This document shows positions 16,753 to 25,311 of a stretch of 64,000 bases of DNA, in pieces. Source of the DNA: PCRC01 sp017848435 (GTDB lineage: Bacteria; Pseudomonadota; Gammaproteobacteria; Burkholderiales; Burkholderiaceae_C). The stretch is taken from contig OZ260072.1 of NCBI GenBank assembly GCA_965284315.1, forward strand, positions 2,790,001 through 2,854,000. Reading direction: 5' to 3'. Made by a program: the position numbers and the translations under genes. The stretch's first letter is position 1. The number at the start of each line of letters is the position of its first letter. The notes under the pieces were generated by a model. The model searched no databases. It saw nothing but the letters and a program-made list of their open reading frames with translations, and had not been told where the DNA came from.

Positions 16753-18114
16753 ATGAATCTCAAACCAACGGCGCCGCGGTGGGCGGGCCTGCCAAGCCGT
16801 ATCCGGGGCATGTTCAACCTGAACGACCCCCGCTGGGGCCGCAGCGACGACAACGCCAGCGAAGCCGACAAGCCCGGCCAGGACAAGCCGCCCGCTGGTG
16901 GTCCGCGGGGTTCTGGCCCCAACGGTGGCCCGCCAGACCTCGACGAACTGTGGCGCGATTTCAACCGCAAGCTCGGTGGCCTGTTTGGTGGCAAGAAGCC
17001 GGGTGGCCGCGGGGGCAACAATGGTGGTTTTGGCGGGGGCCCCGGCAACTTCCAGCCCAACATGAAAAGCGCCGGCATTGGCGCCGGCCTGGTGGCGGCG
17101 GTGGTTGCACTGATCTGGCTGGGCAGCGGCTTTTTCATCGTGCAGGAAGGTCAGCAGGCCGTCATCACCCAGTTTGGCAAGTACAAGAGCACCGTGGGAG
17201 CCGGTTTCAACTGGCGCCTGCCGTACCCGATTCAGCGCCACGAGGTGGTGGTGGTCACGCAAATCCGCTCGGTTGACGTCGGCCGTGACACCGTGATCAA
17301 GGCCACGGGCTTGCGCGAGTCGGCCATGCTGACCGAGGACGAGAACATCGTCGAGATCAAGTTCGCGGTGCAGTACCGCCTGAACGACGCCCGGGCCTAC
17401 CTGTTCGAGAGCAAAGACCCCGCTGGCGCGGTGGTGCAGGCCGCCGAAACGGCGGTGCGCGAAGTGGTTGGCAAAATGAAGATGGACTCGGCGCTGGCCG
17501 AGGAGCGTGACCAGATCGCCCCGCGTGTGCGAACGCTGATGCAGACCATCCTTGACCGCTACAAGGTCGGCGTGGAAGTGGTGGGCATCAACCTGCAGCA
17601 AAGCGGCGTGCGACCGCCTGAGCAGGTGCAGGCCGCGTTCGACGATGTGTTGAAGGCTGGGCAGGAGCGTGAACGTGCCAAGAACGAGGCCCAGGCGTAT
17701 GCCAACGACGTGATTCCGCGCGCTGTGGGTTCGGCCTCGCGTCTGAAAGAGGAGTCTGAAGCGTACAAGGCCCGCATCGTGGCGCAGGCCCAGGGTGATG
17801 CACAGCGCTTCCGCTCGGTGTTGACCGAGTACCAGAAAGCACCGCAAGTCACCCGTGACCGCATTTACACCGACACCATGCAGCAAATCTACGGCAGCGT
17901 GACCAAGGTGCTGGTTGAGTCGCGCCAGGGGTCGAACCTGTTGTACCTGCCGCTGGACAAGATCATGCAGCTGACTGGACAGGGCGGGGCGGCGAGCGAG
18001 CCTGCCGTGAACGGCCAACCCGCAGGCCCGTTGGCCGCGCCGGCGGCGCCTGCAGCCGCCAACGATGCCCGCGCACGCGACACCTCGCGTACCCGCGAAC
18101 GCGAATCGCGCTAA
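16753..18114 (+). CDS. hflK: FtsH protease modulator HflK
   Basis: SPFH/band-7 membrane protein that with HflC forms a cage around FtsH. A cytoplasmic Gly/Asn/Pro-rich N-terminus (FNLNDPRWGR typical), one membrane helix (GAGLVAAVVALIWLGSGFF, about residues 113-131), then the SPFH domain (QEGQQAVITQFGKY) and a coiled coil (EERDQIAPRVRTLMQ). Start at ATG 16753 gives 453 residues; ATG 16810 (MFNLNDPRWG) is equally plausible. hflC follows after 19 bases. Confidence 0.93.
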   Translation: MNLKPTAPRWAGLPSRIRGMFNLNDPRWGRSDDNASEADKPGQDKPPAGGPRGSGPNGGPPDLDELWRDFNRKLGGLFGGKKPGGRGGNNGGFGGGPGNFQPNMKSAGIGAGLVAAVVALIWLGSGFFIVQEGQQAVITQFGKYKSTVGAGFNWRLPYPIQRHEVVVVTQIRSVDVGRDTVIKATGLRESAMLTEDENIVEIKFAVQYRLNDARAYLFESKDPAGAVVQAAETAVREVVGKMKMDSALAEERDQIAPRVRTLMQTILDRYKVGVEVVGINLQQSGVRPPEQVQAAFDDVLKAGQERERAKNEAQAYANDVIPRAVGSASRLKEESEAYKARIVAQAQGDAQRFRSVLTEYQKAPQVTRDRIYTDTMQQIYGSVTKVLVESRQGSNLLYLPLDKIMQLTGQGGAASEPAVNGQPAGPLAAPAAPAAANDARARDTSRTRERESR

Positions 18115-18133
18115 GGCTCCAGGACACACCACC

Positions 18134-19036
18134 ATGAACAAAATAGGTTTTCTGATTTCCACCGCGCTGGTGGCCCTCGTGTTGTTCAGTTCAACGCTGT
18201 TTGTTGTCGACCAGCGCCAGTTTGGCGTGGTTTATGCCCTTGGCCAGATCAAGGACGTGATCACCGAGCCCGGCCTCAACTTCAAGCTGCCACCGCCGTT
18301 CCAGAATGTCAGCTACATCGACAAGCGTTTGCTGACGCTGGACAGCACCGATGCCGAGCCGATGTTGACCGCAGAGAAGCAGCGCGTCGTGATCGACTGG
18401 TACGTACGCTGGCGCATCACCGGCCCGTCCGAATACATCCGCAATGTGGGCCTGGATGAAAACGCCGGTGCCAACCAACTCAACCGGGTGGTGCGCAACG
18501 CTTTCCAGGAAGAGATCAACAAGCGCACGGTGAAAGACCTGCTGTCGCAGAAACGCGAAGCACTGATGGCCGATGTGAAGCGTGAAGTACTGGAAAAAGT
18601 GCGCGGCGAAAAGCCCTGGGGCGTGGACGTGGTGGACGTGCGCATCACCCGGGTGGACTATGTCGATGCCATCACCGAGTCGGTCTACCGCCGCATGGAA
18701 GCCGAGCGCAAACGCGTGGCCAACGAACTGCGCTCGACCGGCGCCGCCGAAGGCGAGAAAATCCGCGCCGACGCGGACCGCCAGCGGGAAGTGACCATTG
18801 CCAACGCCTACCGCGATGCCCAGAAGATCAAGGGTGAGGGCGACGGCGAGGCTGCCAAGGTCTACGGCGAAGCGTTCGGCCGTGACCCGCAATTCGCCCA
18901 GTTCTACCGCAGCATGGAAGCCTACAAACTGAGCTTCAACCGCAAGGCCGATGTCATGGTGCTGGACCCATCGTCCGAGTTCTTCAAGGCCATGCGCGGT
19001 TCTGCAGCGCCCGCCGCCGCGCCAGCACGCAAGTAA
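18134..19036 (+). CDS. hflC: FtsH protease modulator HflC
   Basis: SPFH-family partner of HflK. The 300 residues begin with a membrane helix (MNKIGFLISTALVALVLFS), then VDQRQFGVVYALGQIKDVI, the family signature, and a helical region (RMEAERKRVANELRSTGAAE) ending in an Ala-rich tail. Start ATG 18134 lies downstream of the hflK stop at 18114. Confidence 0.96.
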   Translation: MNKIGFLISTALVALVLFSSTLFVVDQRQFGVVYALGQIKDVITEPGLNFKLPPPFQNVSYIDKRLLTLDSTDAEPMLTAEKQRVVIDWYVRWRITGPSEYIRNVGLDENAGANQLNRVVRNAFQEEINKRTVKDLLSQKREALMADVKREVLEKVRGEKPWGVDVVDVRITRVDYVDAITESVYRRMEAERKRVANELRSTGAAEGEKIRADADRQREVTIANAYRDAQKIKGEGDGEAAKVYGEAFGRDPQFAQFYRSMEAYKLSFNRKADVMVLDPSSEFFKAMRGSAAPAAAPARK

Positions 19037-19046
19037 GCTCAAGCGC

Positions 19047-19238
19047 GTGTTGGACAGCGATACCCTCTGGGCCGCGCTGGCCCTGGTGCTGGTGTTCGAA
19101 GGCTTGCTGCCGTTCATCTCCCCCGGTGCGTGGCGACGCATGTTTCAGCAGGTATTGCAGCTGCGCGATGGCCAGATTCGCTTCTTTGGCCTGGGCAGCA
19201 TGGCGGTCGGATTTCTGCTGATCTGGCTGCTGTCGTAG
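19047..19238 (+). CDS. Small DUF2065 membrane protein (YjeT family)
   Basis: 63 residues with two membrane helices (TLWAALALVLVFEGLLPFI and FFGLGSMAVGFLLIWLL) joined by a loop PGAWRRMFQQVLQLRDGQIR. This matches YjeT, which sits in the same place (hflC-yjeT-purA) in E. coli. Starts with GTG 19047 or TTG 19050, ten bases after hflC. Function unknown. Confidence 0.85.
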   Translation: MLDSDTLWAALALVLVFEGLLPFISPGAWRRMFQQVLQLRDGQIRFFGLGSMAVGFLLIWLLS

Positions 19239-19259
19239 CGCCTGACCTACACACCGCCG

Positions 19260-19286
19260 TTTTACCGTTCGCCAAGACCGGTAAAA
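19260..19286. promoter_or_regulatory. Inverted repeat in the hisZ promoter region
   Basis: TTTTACCG (19260-19267) and CGGTAAAA (19279-19286) form an 8-base inverted repeat, 28 bases before hisZ. The right arm overlaps a possible -10 (TAAAAT at 19282). It could be an operator or a hairpin ending the hflKC transcript; I cannot decide. Confidence 0.35.
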
Positions 19287-19314
19287 TCACGTTTTAACCA
19301 GTTTCCCTTCACCT

Positions 19315-20463
19315 ATGTCTGCCTGGGTCCTGCCGGATCACATTGCCGACGTGCTGCCTTCTGGCGCGCGGCACATCGAAGAGCTTCGCCGGGATCTGCT
19401 GGATACCGCGCGCGGCTATGGCTATGAACTCGTCATGCCGCCGCTGTTGGAGCACCTCGAATCGCTGCTGACCGGCACCGGTGAGGCGCTTGACCTGCAG
19501 ACCTTCAAGCTGGTGGACCAACTCTCTGGCCGCATGATGGGTTTGCGTGCCGACACCACGCCGCAGGTGGCCCGCATTGACGCGCACCTGCTCAACCGGC
19601 GCGGCGTGACTCGCCTGTGTTATTGCGGCCCGGTGTTGCACACCCGGCCTGCGCAGCCGCACGCCACCCGTGAGCCACTGCAGTTCGGTGCCGAAATTTA
19701 TGGCCATGCCGGATTGGAAGCTGACCTGGAGGTGCTGTCATTGGCGCTCGATTCGCTCAAGGTGGTACAGGTCAGCGGCATCAGCGTGGACATGGCCGAT
19801 GCGCGCATCGTGCAGTCCCTGTTGGCGGGCACCGAGCTGTCGGGGGAGCGCCTGGCCGATCTGCACGCCGCACTGGCTGCCAAAGACGGCCCGGCGTTGG
19901 CCGAATTGACGCGGCCCCTGCCGACCGCTGCCCGTGAGGGCCTGCAGGCCCTGGTGCAGCTCTACGGTGACGAAAAAGTGCTTCTTGAGGCTGAAAAAGT
20001 ACTTGAGCCTACGCCTTTGCTGAAAAGTGCGCTATCAAATTTGAAGTGGCTGTCCAGCCACCTGGACGGCACACCGGTCACCTTTGACTTGGCCGACCTG
20101 CGTGGCTATGCCTACTACAGCGGTGCCCGTTTCGCGGTCTACGCGCCCGGTGCCAGCGACGCGCTGGTGCGTGGTGGCCGCTACGACGAAGTGGGCGCGG
20201 TGTTTGGCCGAAACCGGCCGGCAGTCGGCTTCAGCCTGGACGTGAAGGCGGTGGTGGATGTGGTGGCCGCGCGGCCCCTGAAGGCCGCCGTGCGCGCACC
20301 GTGGGGCGAGGGCGGTGACCTGCGTGCCGCCATCGCCGTGCTGCGCGCTGCGGGTGAAACCGTGGTGTGTGTGCTGCCCGGCCACGAAAGCGAAATCGAC
20401 GAATTCCATTGCGACCGTGAGCTGGTGAACAGTGCTGGCCAGTGGCTCGTCCAGACAATCTGA
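19315..20463 (+). CDS. hisZ: ATP phosphoribosyltransferase regulatory subunit HisZ
   Basis: Histidyl-tRNA-synthetase paralog that activates the short form of HisG in histidine synthesis. The class II fold is visible (GYGYELVMPPLLEHLESLL, QTFKLVDQLSGRMMGLRADTTPQVARID, GGRYDEVGAVFGRNRPAVGFSLD) but it is 382 residues and lacks the anticodon domain seen in HisS. hisZ next to purA is usual in Burkholderiales. Residues 227-244 derive from the dispersed element (19993-20046). Confidence 0.94.
   Translation: MSAWVLPDHIADVLPSGARHIEELRRDLLDTARGYGYELVMPPLLEHLESLLTGTGEALDLQTFKLVDQLSGRMMGLRADTTPQVARIDAHLLNRRGVTRLCYCGPVLHTRPAQPHATREPLQFGAEIYGHAGLEADLEVLSLALDSLKVVQVSGISVDMADARIVQSLLAGTELSGERLADLHAALAAKDGPALAELTRPLPTAAREGLQALVQLYGDEKVLLEAEKVLEPTPLLKSALSNLKWLSSHLDGTPVTFDLADLRGYAYYSGARFAVYAPGASDALVRGGRYDEVGAVFGRNRPAVGFSLDVKAVVDVVAARPLKAAVRAPWGEGGDLRAAIAVLRAAGETVVCVLPGHESEIDEFHCDRELVNSAGQWLVQTI
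19993..20046 (+). repeat. Dispersed 54-bp AT-rich element, copy 3 (in hisZ)
   Basis: GAAAAAGTA, core CTTGAGCC at 20002, core GCTATCAAATTTGAAG at 20031, spacing 29. Here it is translated in another frame than copies 1, 2, 4 and 6 and gives LEPTPLLKSALSNLKW, similar to the copy 5 product. It sits between the synthetase-like core segments of HisZ. Confidence 0.7.
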
Positions 20464-20487
20464 GATGCATTTTTGAAAAGTGGTGAG

Positions 20488-21831
20488 ATGAACACAAGCA
20501 ATGGCAAGGCCGCGGGCCGCAACGTGGTGGTGGTCGGCACGCAATGGGGTGACGAAGGCAAGGGCAAGCTGGTTGACTGGCTGACCGAGAGCGCCCAGGG
20601 CGTGGTGCGTTTTCAGGGCGGGCACAACGCGGGCCACACCCTGGTCATCAACGGCCACAAAACAGCGCTGCACCTGATCCCCAGCGGCATCATGCGGCCG
20701 GGCGTCAAGTGCTACATCGGCAACGGGGTGGTGCTGTCGGCCGCCAAGCTGTTCGAGGAAATCGAAGGGCTGGAAAAGGCCGGCGTGGAAGTGCGCTCGC
20801 GCCTCCGCGTGAGCGAAGCCTGCCCGCTGATCTTGCCGTTCCATGCGGCACTGGACATTGCCCGCGAAGTGGCGCGCGAACAATGTGGCAACGCCAAGAT
20901 CGGTACCACCGGCCGTGGCATCGGTCCGGCATACGAAGACAAGATCGCGCGCCGCGCGCTGCGTGTGCAGGACCTGAAATACCCCGAGCGTTTTGCCGCC
21001 AAGCTGAAAGACCTGCTGGATCTGCACAACCATGTGCTGACCACATTTCTGAACGCCCCAGCGATCGATTTCGACACGGTTTACGCCGAGGCCATGCGCC
21101 ACGCCGAGCTGCTGAAGCCGATGATGGCCGACGTCTCCCGTGAGCTGAACGAGGCCCATCTGGCCGGTGACAACCTGCTGTTTGAAGGCGCACAAGGCAC
21201 GCTGCTGGACGTTGACCATGGCACCTACCCGTTCGTCACCTCCAGCAACTGCGTGGCTGGCAATGCCTCGGCCGGCGCAGGCGTGGGCCCCGGCATGCTG
21301 CACTACGTGCTGGGCATCACCAAGGCCTACTGCACGCGGGTGGGTGGTGGGCCTTTCCCCACGGAACTGGACTGGGAAACGCCAGGTACCCCCGGCTACC
21401 ACATGAGCACCGTCGGCGCCGAAAAGGGCGTGACCACCGGCCGCTCGCGCCGCTGCGGCTGGTTTGACGCTGCACTGCTGAAACGCTCCGCCCAGGTCAA
21501 TGGCCTGTCGGGTTTGTGCATCACCAAGCTGGACGTGCTCGACGGCTTGAAGGAACTGCTGCTCTGCACCGGTTACGAACTCGATGGCGCGTTCACCGAC
21601 ATCCTGCCGATGGGTGCTGAAGACATTGCACGCTGCAAGCCCATCTACGAAACCCTGCCAGGCTGGAGCGACAGCACCGTGGGCGTGACCGACCACGCGG
21701 CGTTGCCAGCGGCAGCACGCCACTATCTCCAGCGCATTGCAGAATTGACGGGCGTACCGATCCATGTGATCTCCACCAGCCCTGACCGTGACCACACCAT
21801 CATGATGCGGCATCCTTACCTGCCGTCGTGA
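20488..21831 (+). CDS. purA: Adenylosuccinate synthetase
   Basis: Joins IMP and aspartate using GTP in the first step to AMP. P-loop-like GTQWGDEGKGKLVDW, HNAGHTLV, GRGIGPAYEDK and GVGPGMLHYVLGITKAY are all present, as is TTGRSRRCGW. 447 residues from ATG 20488, preceded by GGTGAG. It follows hisZ by 24 bases, so one transcript probably serves both histidine and purine synthesis. Confidence 0.97.
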   Translation: MNTSNGKAAGRNVVVVGTQWGDEGKGKLVDWLTESAQGVVRFQGGHNAGHTLVINGHKTALHLIPSGIMRPGVKCYIGNGVVLSAAKLFEEIEGLEKAGVEVRSRLRVSEACPLILPFHAALDIAREVAREQCGNAKIGTTGRGIGPAYEDKIARRALRVQDLKYPERFAAKLKDLLDLHNHVLTTFLNAPAIDFDTVYAEAMRHAELLKPMMADVSRELNEAHLAGDNLLFEGAQGTLLDVDHGTYPFVTSSNCVAGNASAGAGVGPGMLHYVLGITKAYCTRVGGGPFPTELDWETPGTPGYHMSTVGAEKGVTTGRSRRCGWFDAALLKRSAQVNGLSGLCITKLDVLDGLKELLLCTGYELDGAFTDILPMGAEDIARCKPIYETLPGWSDSTVGVTDHAALPAAARHYLQRIAELTGVPIHVISTSPDRDHTIMMRHPYLPS

Positions 21832-21842
21832 CGGCAGCGCCT

Positions 21843-21863
21843 GCCGGGCCACTGTGGTCCGGC
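21843..21863. other. Hairpin between purA and the phosphoribosyltransferase gene
   Basis: GCCGGGCCA (21843-21851) pairs with TGGTCCGGC (21855-21863) around a 3-base loop, with one G-U pair; followed by a short CCTTTA. It might partly terminate or protect the purA mRNA. Confidence 0.35.
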
Positions 21864-21889
21864 ACCTTTACCCAATCAGGAGCCACAAG

Positions 21890-22414
21890 ATGTTGACCGA
21901 AGACGGCAAACACCTGTACGTCAGCTACGACGAGTACCACAACCTGATCGAGAAACTCGCGCTCAAGGTCTACCAATCGGGTTGGGAGTTCGACACCATC
22001 CTGTGCCTGGCGCGCGGCGGCATGCGGCCGGGGGACATCCTGTCACGCATCTTCGACAAACCCTTGGCAATCATGTCCACCAGTTCCTACCGTGCAGAAG
22101 CAGGCAAGGAACGCGGTCACCTGGACATTGCCCGCTACATCACCACCCCACAAGGTGACATTGCAGGCCGGGTGTTGCTGGTCGATGATCTGGCCGACAC
22201 AGGGCACACGCTGAAAGAAGTCATCAGCCTGCTGCGCAGCAGCTACAGTGACATCACCGAGCTGCGCAGCGCCGTGATCTGGACCAAGGCCGCCTCTGGC
22301 TTTACGGCCGATTATTCGGTTGAAGCGTTGCCTACCAACCCCTGGATTCACCAGCCCTTCGAGAGCTATGACAACCTGCGCCCGCCGCAGCTGCTCGAGA
22401 AGTGGAAAGTCTGA
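21890..22414 (+). CDS. Phosphoribosyltransferase (purine-type)
   Basis: Type I PRTase fold: PRPP-binding motif VLLVDDLADTGHTLKEV, loop CLARGGMRPGD, and a C-terminal hydrophobic hood (TNPWIHQPFESYD). 174 residues from ATG 21890 with AGGAG at 21879-21883. Being next to purA suggests salvage of hypoxanthine, xanthine or guanine, but the substrate cannot be read from the sequence. An inverted repeat that may stop transcription lies just after it. Confidence 0.85.
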   Translation: MLTEDGKHLYVSYDEYHNLIEKLALKVYQSGWEFDTILCLARGGMRPGDILSRIFDKPLAIMSTSSYRAEAGKERGHLDIARYITTPQGDIAGRVLLVDDLADTGHTLKEVISLLRSSYSDITELRSAVIWTKAASGFTADYSVEALPTNPWIHQPFESYDNLRPPQLLEKWKV

Positions 22415-22417
22415 CAG

Positions 22418-22453
22418 CAGTTGGGTCAGGCGCCTGAGCCCCTGACCCAACTG
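22418..22453. terminator. Bidirectional terminator-like hairpin
   Basis: CAGTTGGGTCAGG (22418-22430) and CCTGACCCAACTG (22441-22453) form a perfect 13-base stem with a 10-base loop. It lies in the 44-base gap between two convergent genes. Neither strand has a clear U-run, but the stem is strong. Confidence 0.65.
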
Positions 22454-22458
22454 TGCTG

Positions 22459-23502
22459 TCACTTGAAGCCAACGCGGTCCAGCATCTGCTGCACCTTGAC
22501 CTGATTGGCGCCAATCGTGCTGACCGGAATGGTTTCGCTCTTGAAACTGCCGCCGCTCATGGCCTTGAGTGCCGGGTTGTTCACAACCACTCCCTTGGCT
22601 GCAGGCCATTCGTTGTTGCCGTTGGCAAAGTATTCCTGAGCGCTGGCGCTGGCCAGGTACTCCAGGAATTTCACGGCGTTGGCCGGGTTCTTGGCGTTCT
22701 TGGCCATGGCTCCGCCGGCAATGTTCAGGTGGGTACCGTAGCTGGACTGGTTCGGGAAGACCACACCCACCTTGTCCGCAATGGCCTGGTCTTCCGGCTT
22801 GTTGGAACGCAGGATGCGGGCAAAGTAGTAGGTGTTGGTGACCGCAATGGCGCATTCACCCGCAGCCACGCCTTTGATCTGGTCGGTGTCGCCCCCCTTC
22901 GGGTCGCGTGCCATGTTGGCCACCAGGCCCTTTAGCCACAGCTCGGCCTTCTGCTCACCCAAATGCTCGGTGACAGCACCAAACAGCGACATGTTGTACG
23001 GGTGCGAACCGGAGCGGATGCAGAGCCGGCCCTTGTTGGCGGGGTCGGCCAGCTTTTCGTAGGTGTCGACCTCGCTCCGTTTGACCTTGACCTTGTCGTA
23101 CACAATCACCCGGGCACGGGTCGAAAAACCAAACCACGGCGTGCCTTCGGGCGTGGCGTTGGCGCGCAGGTTGGCGGGAATTGCGTTTTCCAGCACCGTG
23201 GATTTGACCGGTGCAAACAGGCCATCGGCCTCGCCTTTCCAGAGGCGGTTGGCGTCCACCAGCAAAATCACGTCCGCGGGCGAGGCTGCGCCTTCGGCCT
23301 TGAGCCGGGCCAGAATGCCGGCGTCGTCGGCATCGACACGGTTGACCTTGATGCCGGTGGCTTTGGTGAAGTCGGCGTACAAGGCCTCGTCGGTTGAATA
23401 ATGGCGGGCCGAGTACAGGTTCACCACCTGTTCCTGTGCGAACGCGGGCAGGGCGGCAGCGGCGAGTGTGGCCACGGCAACAGTAACAACAGACTTCAAC
23501 AT
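22459..23502 (-). CDS. Fe(3+)-type ABC transporter substrate-binding protein (FutA/FbpA-like)
   Basis: Periplasmic ferric-iron binding protein. A cleavable signal (MLKSVVTVAVATLAAAALPAFAQ) is followed by VVNLYSARHYSTDEALYADF, the usual start of the FutA/IdiA group; a Tyr-rich part (AVTNTYYFARIL) provides the iron-binding tyrosines. 347 residues. The start is MLKSVV at 23502, not an upstream in-frame ATG. No permease or ATPase gene is adjacent, so it works with a transporter encoded elsewhere. A Fur-like box lies 66 bases upstream. Confidence 0.9.
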   Translation of the reverse strand: MLKSVVTVAVATLAAAALPAFAQEQVVNLYSARHYSTDEALYADFTKATGIKVNRVDADDAGILARLKAEGAASPADVILLVDANRLWKGEADGLFAPVKSTVLENAIPANLRANATPEGTPWFGFSTRARVIVYDKVKVKRSEVDTYEKLADPANKGRLCIRSGSHPYNMSLFGAVTEHLGEQKAELWLKGLVANMARDPKGGDTDQIKGVAAGECAIAVTNTYYFARILRSNKPEDQAIADKVGVVFPNQSSYGTHLNIAGGAMAKNAKNPANAVKFLEYLASASAQEYFANGNNEWPAAKGVVVNNPALKAMSGGSFKSETIPVSTIGANQVKVQQMLDRVGFK

Positions 23503-23566
23503 GGGTGCAGGCGCTTTCTTAAAACTGGGATGGTGGCCGATGCCAGCCATCAAATGACGAATCCTA

Positions 23567-24511
23567 ATGATAACGATTATTAATGACTATTTCTTCCAAC
23601 CGCCGGCACAAAGCCATGGCTGGCGTGTTGTTTTCGGGTTTCTGACGGCGCTGGTATTGGCAACAGGTTGCACCACCGCACCCAAGCCGGTTGGGCCGTC
23701 AGTGCCTGCTACCCAGACCGATCTGCCGGCAAAAAAATTGCCCCGGATTGGCCTGGCCCTGGGTGGTGGCGCAGCGCGCGGCTTTGCCCATGTGGGGGTG
23801 ATTCAAGTGCTGGAAGAGGCCGGAATCCGCCCCGATGTGGTGGTGGGTACTTCGGCAGGCAGCTTGGTCGGTGCAATTTATGCATCAGGGAAAACGGGCT
23901 TGCAGTTGCAACAGGTTGCCGAGTCGATGGAGGAGGCGGCGCTGACCGACTGGACCCTGCCGCTGTTCAGTCGCGGTGTTTTCCGGGGGGAGGCGCTGGC
24001 ACGCTATGTGAGCAGCCAGGTGCAGGGCCGGACCATAGAAACCATGGCGATTCCGCTGGGCATCGTGGCCACCGACTTGCAGTCGGGCCACGGCGTGCTG
24101 TTTCGCCAGGGGGATGTGGGCATTGCAGTACGTGCATCGAGCGCGGTGCCAGCGGTGTTCCTGCCGGTGCGCATCAATGGACGTGAGTACGTTGATGGCG
24201 GGTTGGTGGCGCCGGTGCCCGTGCGCTACGCCCGCGAGATGGGGGCTGAACTGGTGATAGCCGTCGACATCTCCAGCTCGCCCGAGGCCAATCTGGCCAA
24301 CGACACGCTGCAGATGCTGCTGCAAACCTTTGCCATCATGGGCAGCAGCATCAACCGCTATGAATTGAAGGAAGCCGACGTGGTGGTCAGACCTGCACTG
24401 TCCAATGTCAGAGGGGCCGACTTCACAGCCCGACGCCGTGCGATTGAGGCGGGGCGGACCGCCATGCTCGCGGCGTTGCCGCAGTTGCGTGCGCTGATGG
24501 TTGAAAAGTAA
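23567..24511 (+). CDS. Patatin-like phospholipase lipoprotein (RssA/NTE type)
   Basis: Serine lipid hydrolase. After a lipoprotein signal (FLTALVLATGC, Cys at about 35) come the oxyanion loop GGGAARGFAHVGVIQVL, the nucleophile elbow GTSAGS and the catalytic Asp motif DGG (YVDGGLVAPVP). The only good in-frame start is ATG 23567, which lies inside the Fur-like box and lacks a clear ribosome site, so the true start or expression level is uncertain. It diverges from the iron-binding protein gene. Confidence 0.85.
   Translation: MITIINDYFFQPPAQSHGWRVVFGFLTALVLATGCTTAPKPVGPSVPATQTDLPAKKLPRIGLALGGGAARGFAHVGVIQVLEEAGIRPDVVVGTSAGSLVGAIYASGKTGLQLQQVAESMEEAALTDWTLPLFSRGVFRGEALARYVSSQVQGRTIETMAIPLGIVATDLQSGHGVLFRQGDVGIAVRASSAVPAVFLPVRINGREYVDGGLVAPVPVRYAREMGAELVIAVDISSSPEANLANDTLQMLLQTFAIMGSSINRYELKEADVVVRPALSNVRGADFTARRRAIEAGRTAMLAALPQLRALMVEK
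23568..23582. promoter_or_regulatory. Fur-box-like operator
   Basis: TGATAACGATTATTA fits the 7-1-7 Fur motif (TGATAATNATTATCA) with two mismatches. It lies between an iron-type binding protein gene and the patatin gene, so iron repression of the binding protein is likely. Overlap with the patatin start is unusual. Confidence 0.75.
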
Positions 24512-24530
24512 CGCTGAATCAAGTGGGCAT

Positions 24531-24560
24531 AAAAAAAGGGCTGGTGTGGCACCAGCCCTT
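24531..24560 (-). terminator. Rho-independent terminator on the minus strand
   Basis: AAGGGCTGGTG (24536-24546) and CACCAGCCCTT (24550-24560) pair around a 3-base loop; read on the minus strand the stem is followed by seven T. It would end leftward transcription coming from phaP and may also stop readthrough from the patatin gene. Confidence 0.8.
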
Positions 24561-24668
24561 AAGGGATCCTTGAGCCCTGAGGCGTCGAAAAGACCCGAGG
24601 AGACAACCTTGACGAATCAAAGCACTACAAAACCATTGTTGTGTGTGGGCTTGTCCATGTGTAGAGCG

Positions 24669-24692
24669 ACCACCTCAAACGGGTGAGGTGGT
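24669..24692 (-). terminator. Second hairpin downstream of phaP
   Basis: ACCACCTCA (24669-24677) and TGAGGTGGT (24684-24692) form a perfect 9-base stem with a 6-base loop, 11 bases after the phaP stop. No U-run. Together with the terminator at 24531 it forms a double end or a stabilising 3' structure. Confidence 0.5.
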
Positions 24693-24702
24693 GCGGCAAA
24701 AA

Positions 24703-25245
24703 TCAACGCTTTTTGGTGGCGGTTTTCGCGGCGTTCACTGCGGTGCTGGAGACGGCAGCAAAGTTGGCTTCTGCCACGTCGGTGGCTTGCTTCACAGCCT
24801 TCTGGACCGACTCAAAAGCATTGTTGGCAGCAGCCACACTGCTCTTCAAGATCGCCACAGCGGTTTCAGAACCGGCCGGTGCGTTCTTGGCAGCGTTGTC
24901 AACCAGCGATGCAAACTTTTTCTGGGCTTCCGTGGTCTGGCTTTCCAGGGTTTTACCCAGGTCAGCGCCGGTGCTGGAAGCGATGTCGTACAGGTGGCGG
25001 CTGTAAGCAGCAGTTTTCTCAGCCAAAGGCTGGAACAAACCAGCTTGCAGGGCCAGCAGTTCTTGCGCGTCTTTGACGCTGAACAGCGCTTGGGTGTGCT
25101 CAGCCGACTCGGCCAGTGCGGCTTTGGTCGCCGTCACATTCAGCTCAACCAGCTTTTCCACGCTTTCAAAAGCTTTGTGGGTCAGGCCGAAGAGGGTTTC
25201 GAAAGAGGCTTTTTGCGAGGCAACGATTTGTTCAGCAGTCAACAT
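24703..25245 (-). CDS. phaP: Phasin family protein (PHB granule-associated)
   Basis: Small amphipathic protein that coats polyhydroxybutyrate granules. The 180-residue sequence has the phasin pattern: LTAEQIVASQKASFETLFGLTHKAFESVEKLVELN... then Ala-rich helices and a KKR tail. No signal or membrane segment. AGGAG precedes ATG 25245. The promoter (TTGCAT-16-TATAAT, minus strand) is overlapped and flanked by an inverted pair of TGTTGCARTGCAGCA sites. phaC lies 37 kb away at 62226. Confidence 0.93.
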   Translation of the reverse strand: MLTAEQIVASQKASFETLFGLTHKAFESVEKLVELNVTATKAALAESAEHTQALFSVKDAQELLALQAGLFQPLAEKTAAYSRHLYDIASSTGADLGKTLESQTTEAQKKFASLVDNAAKNAPAGSETAVAILKSSVAAANNAFESVQKAVKQATDVAEANFAAVSSTAVNAAKTATKKR

Positions 25246-25288
25246 GTTTAATCTCCTAGAGGGTTAAAAAGTATCTGCTCTGAACAAA

Positions 25289-25303
25289 TGTTGCAGTGCA
25301 GCA
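25289..25303. promoter_or_regulatory. Probable PhaR operator, site 1
   Basis: TGTTGCAGTGCAGCA lies between the phaP -10 and start, where a bound repressor would block transcription. An inverted copy with one mismatch is found at 25348. TGC/GCA-rich sites are known for PhaR, the PHB-responsive phasin repressor; the assignment is inference. Confidence 0.6.
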
Positions 25304-25311
25304 TGGTTTGA

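Noticed and set aside
15388..18162. Long minus-strand frame opposite hflX and hflK
   Set aside because: No recognisable motif and it runs against three well-identified conserved genes.
24569..24603. CTTGAGCC after the patatin gene as a seventh element copy
   Set aside because: There is no GCTAT core 29 bases downstream.
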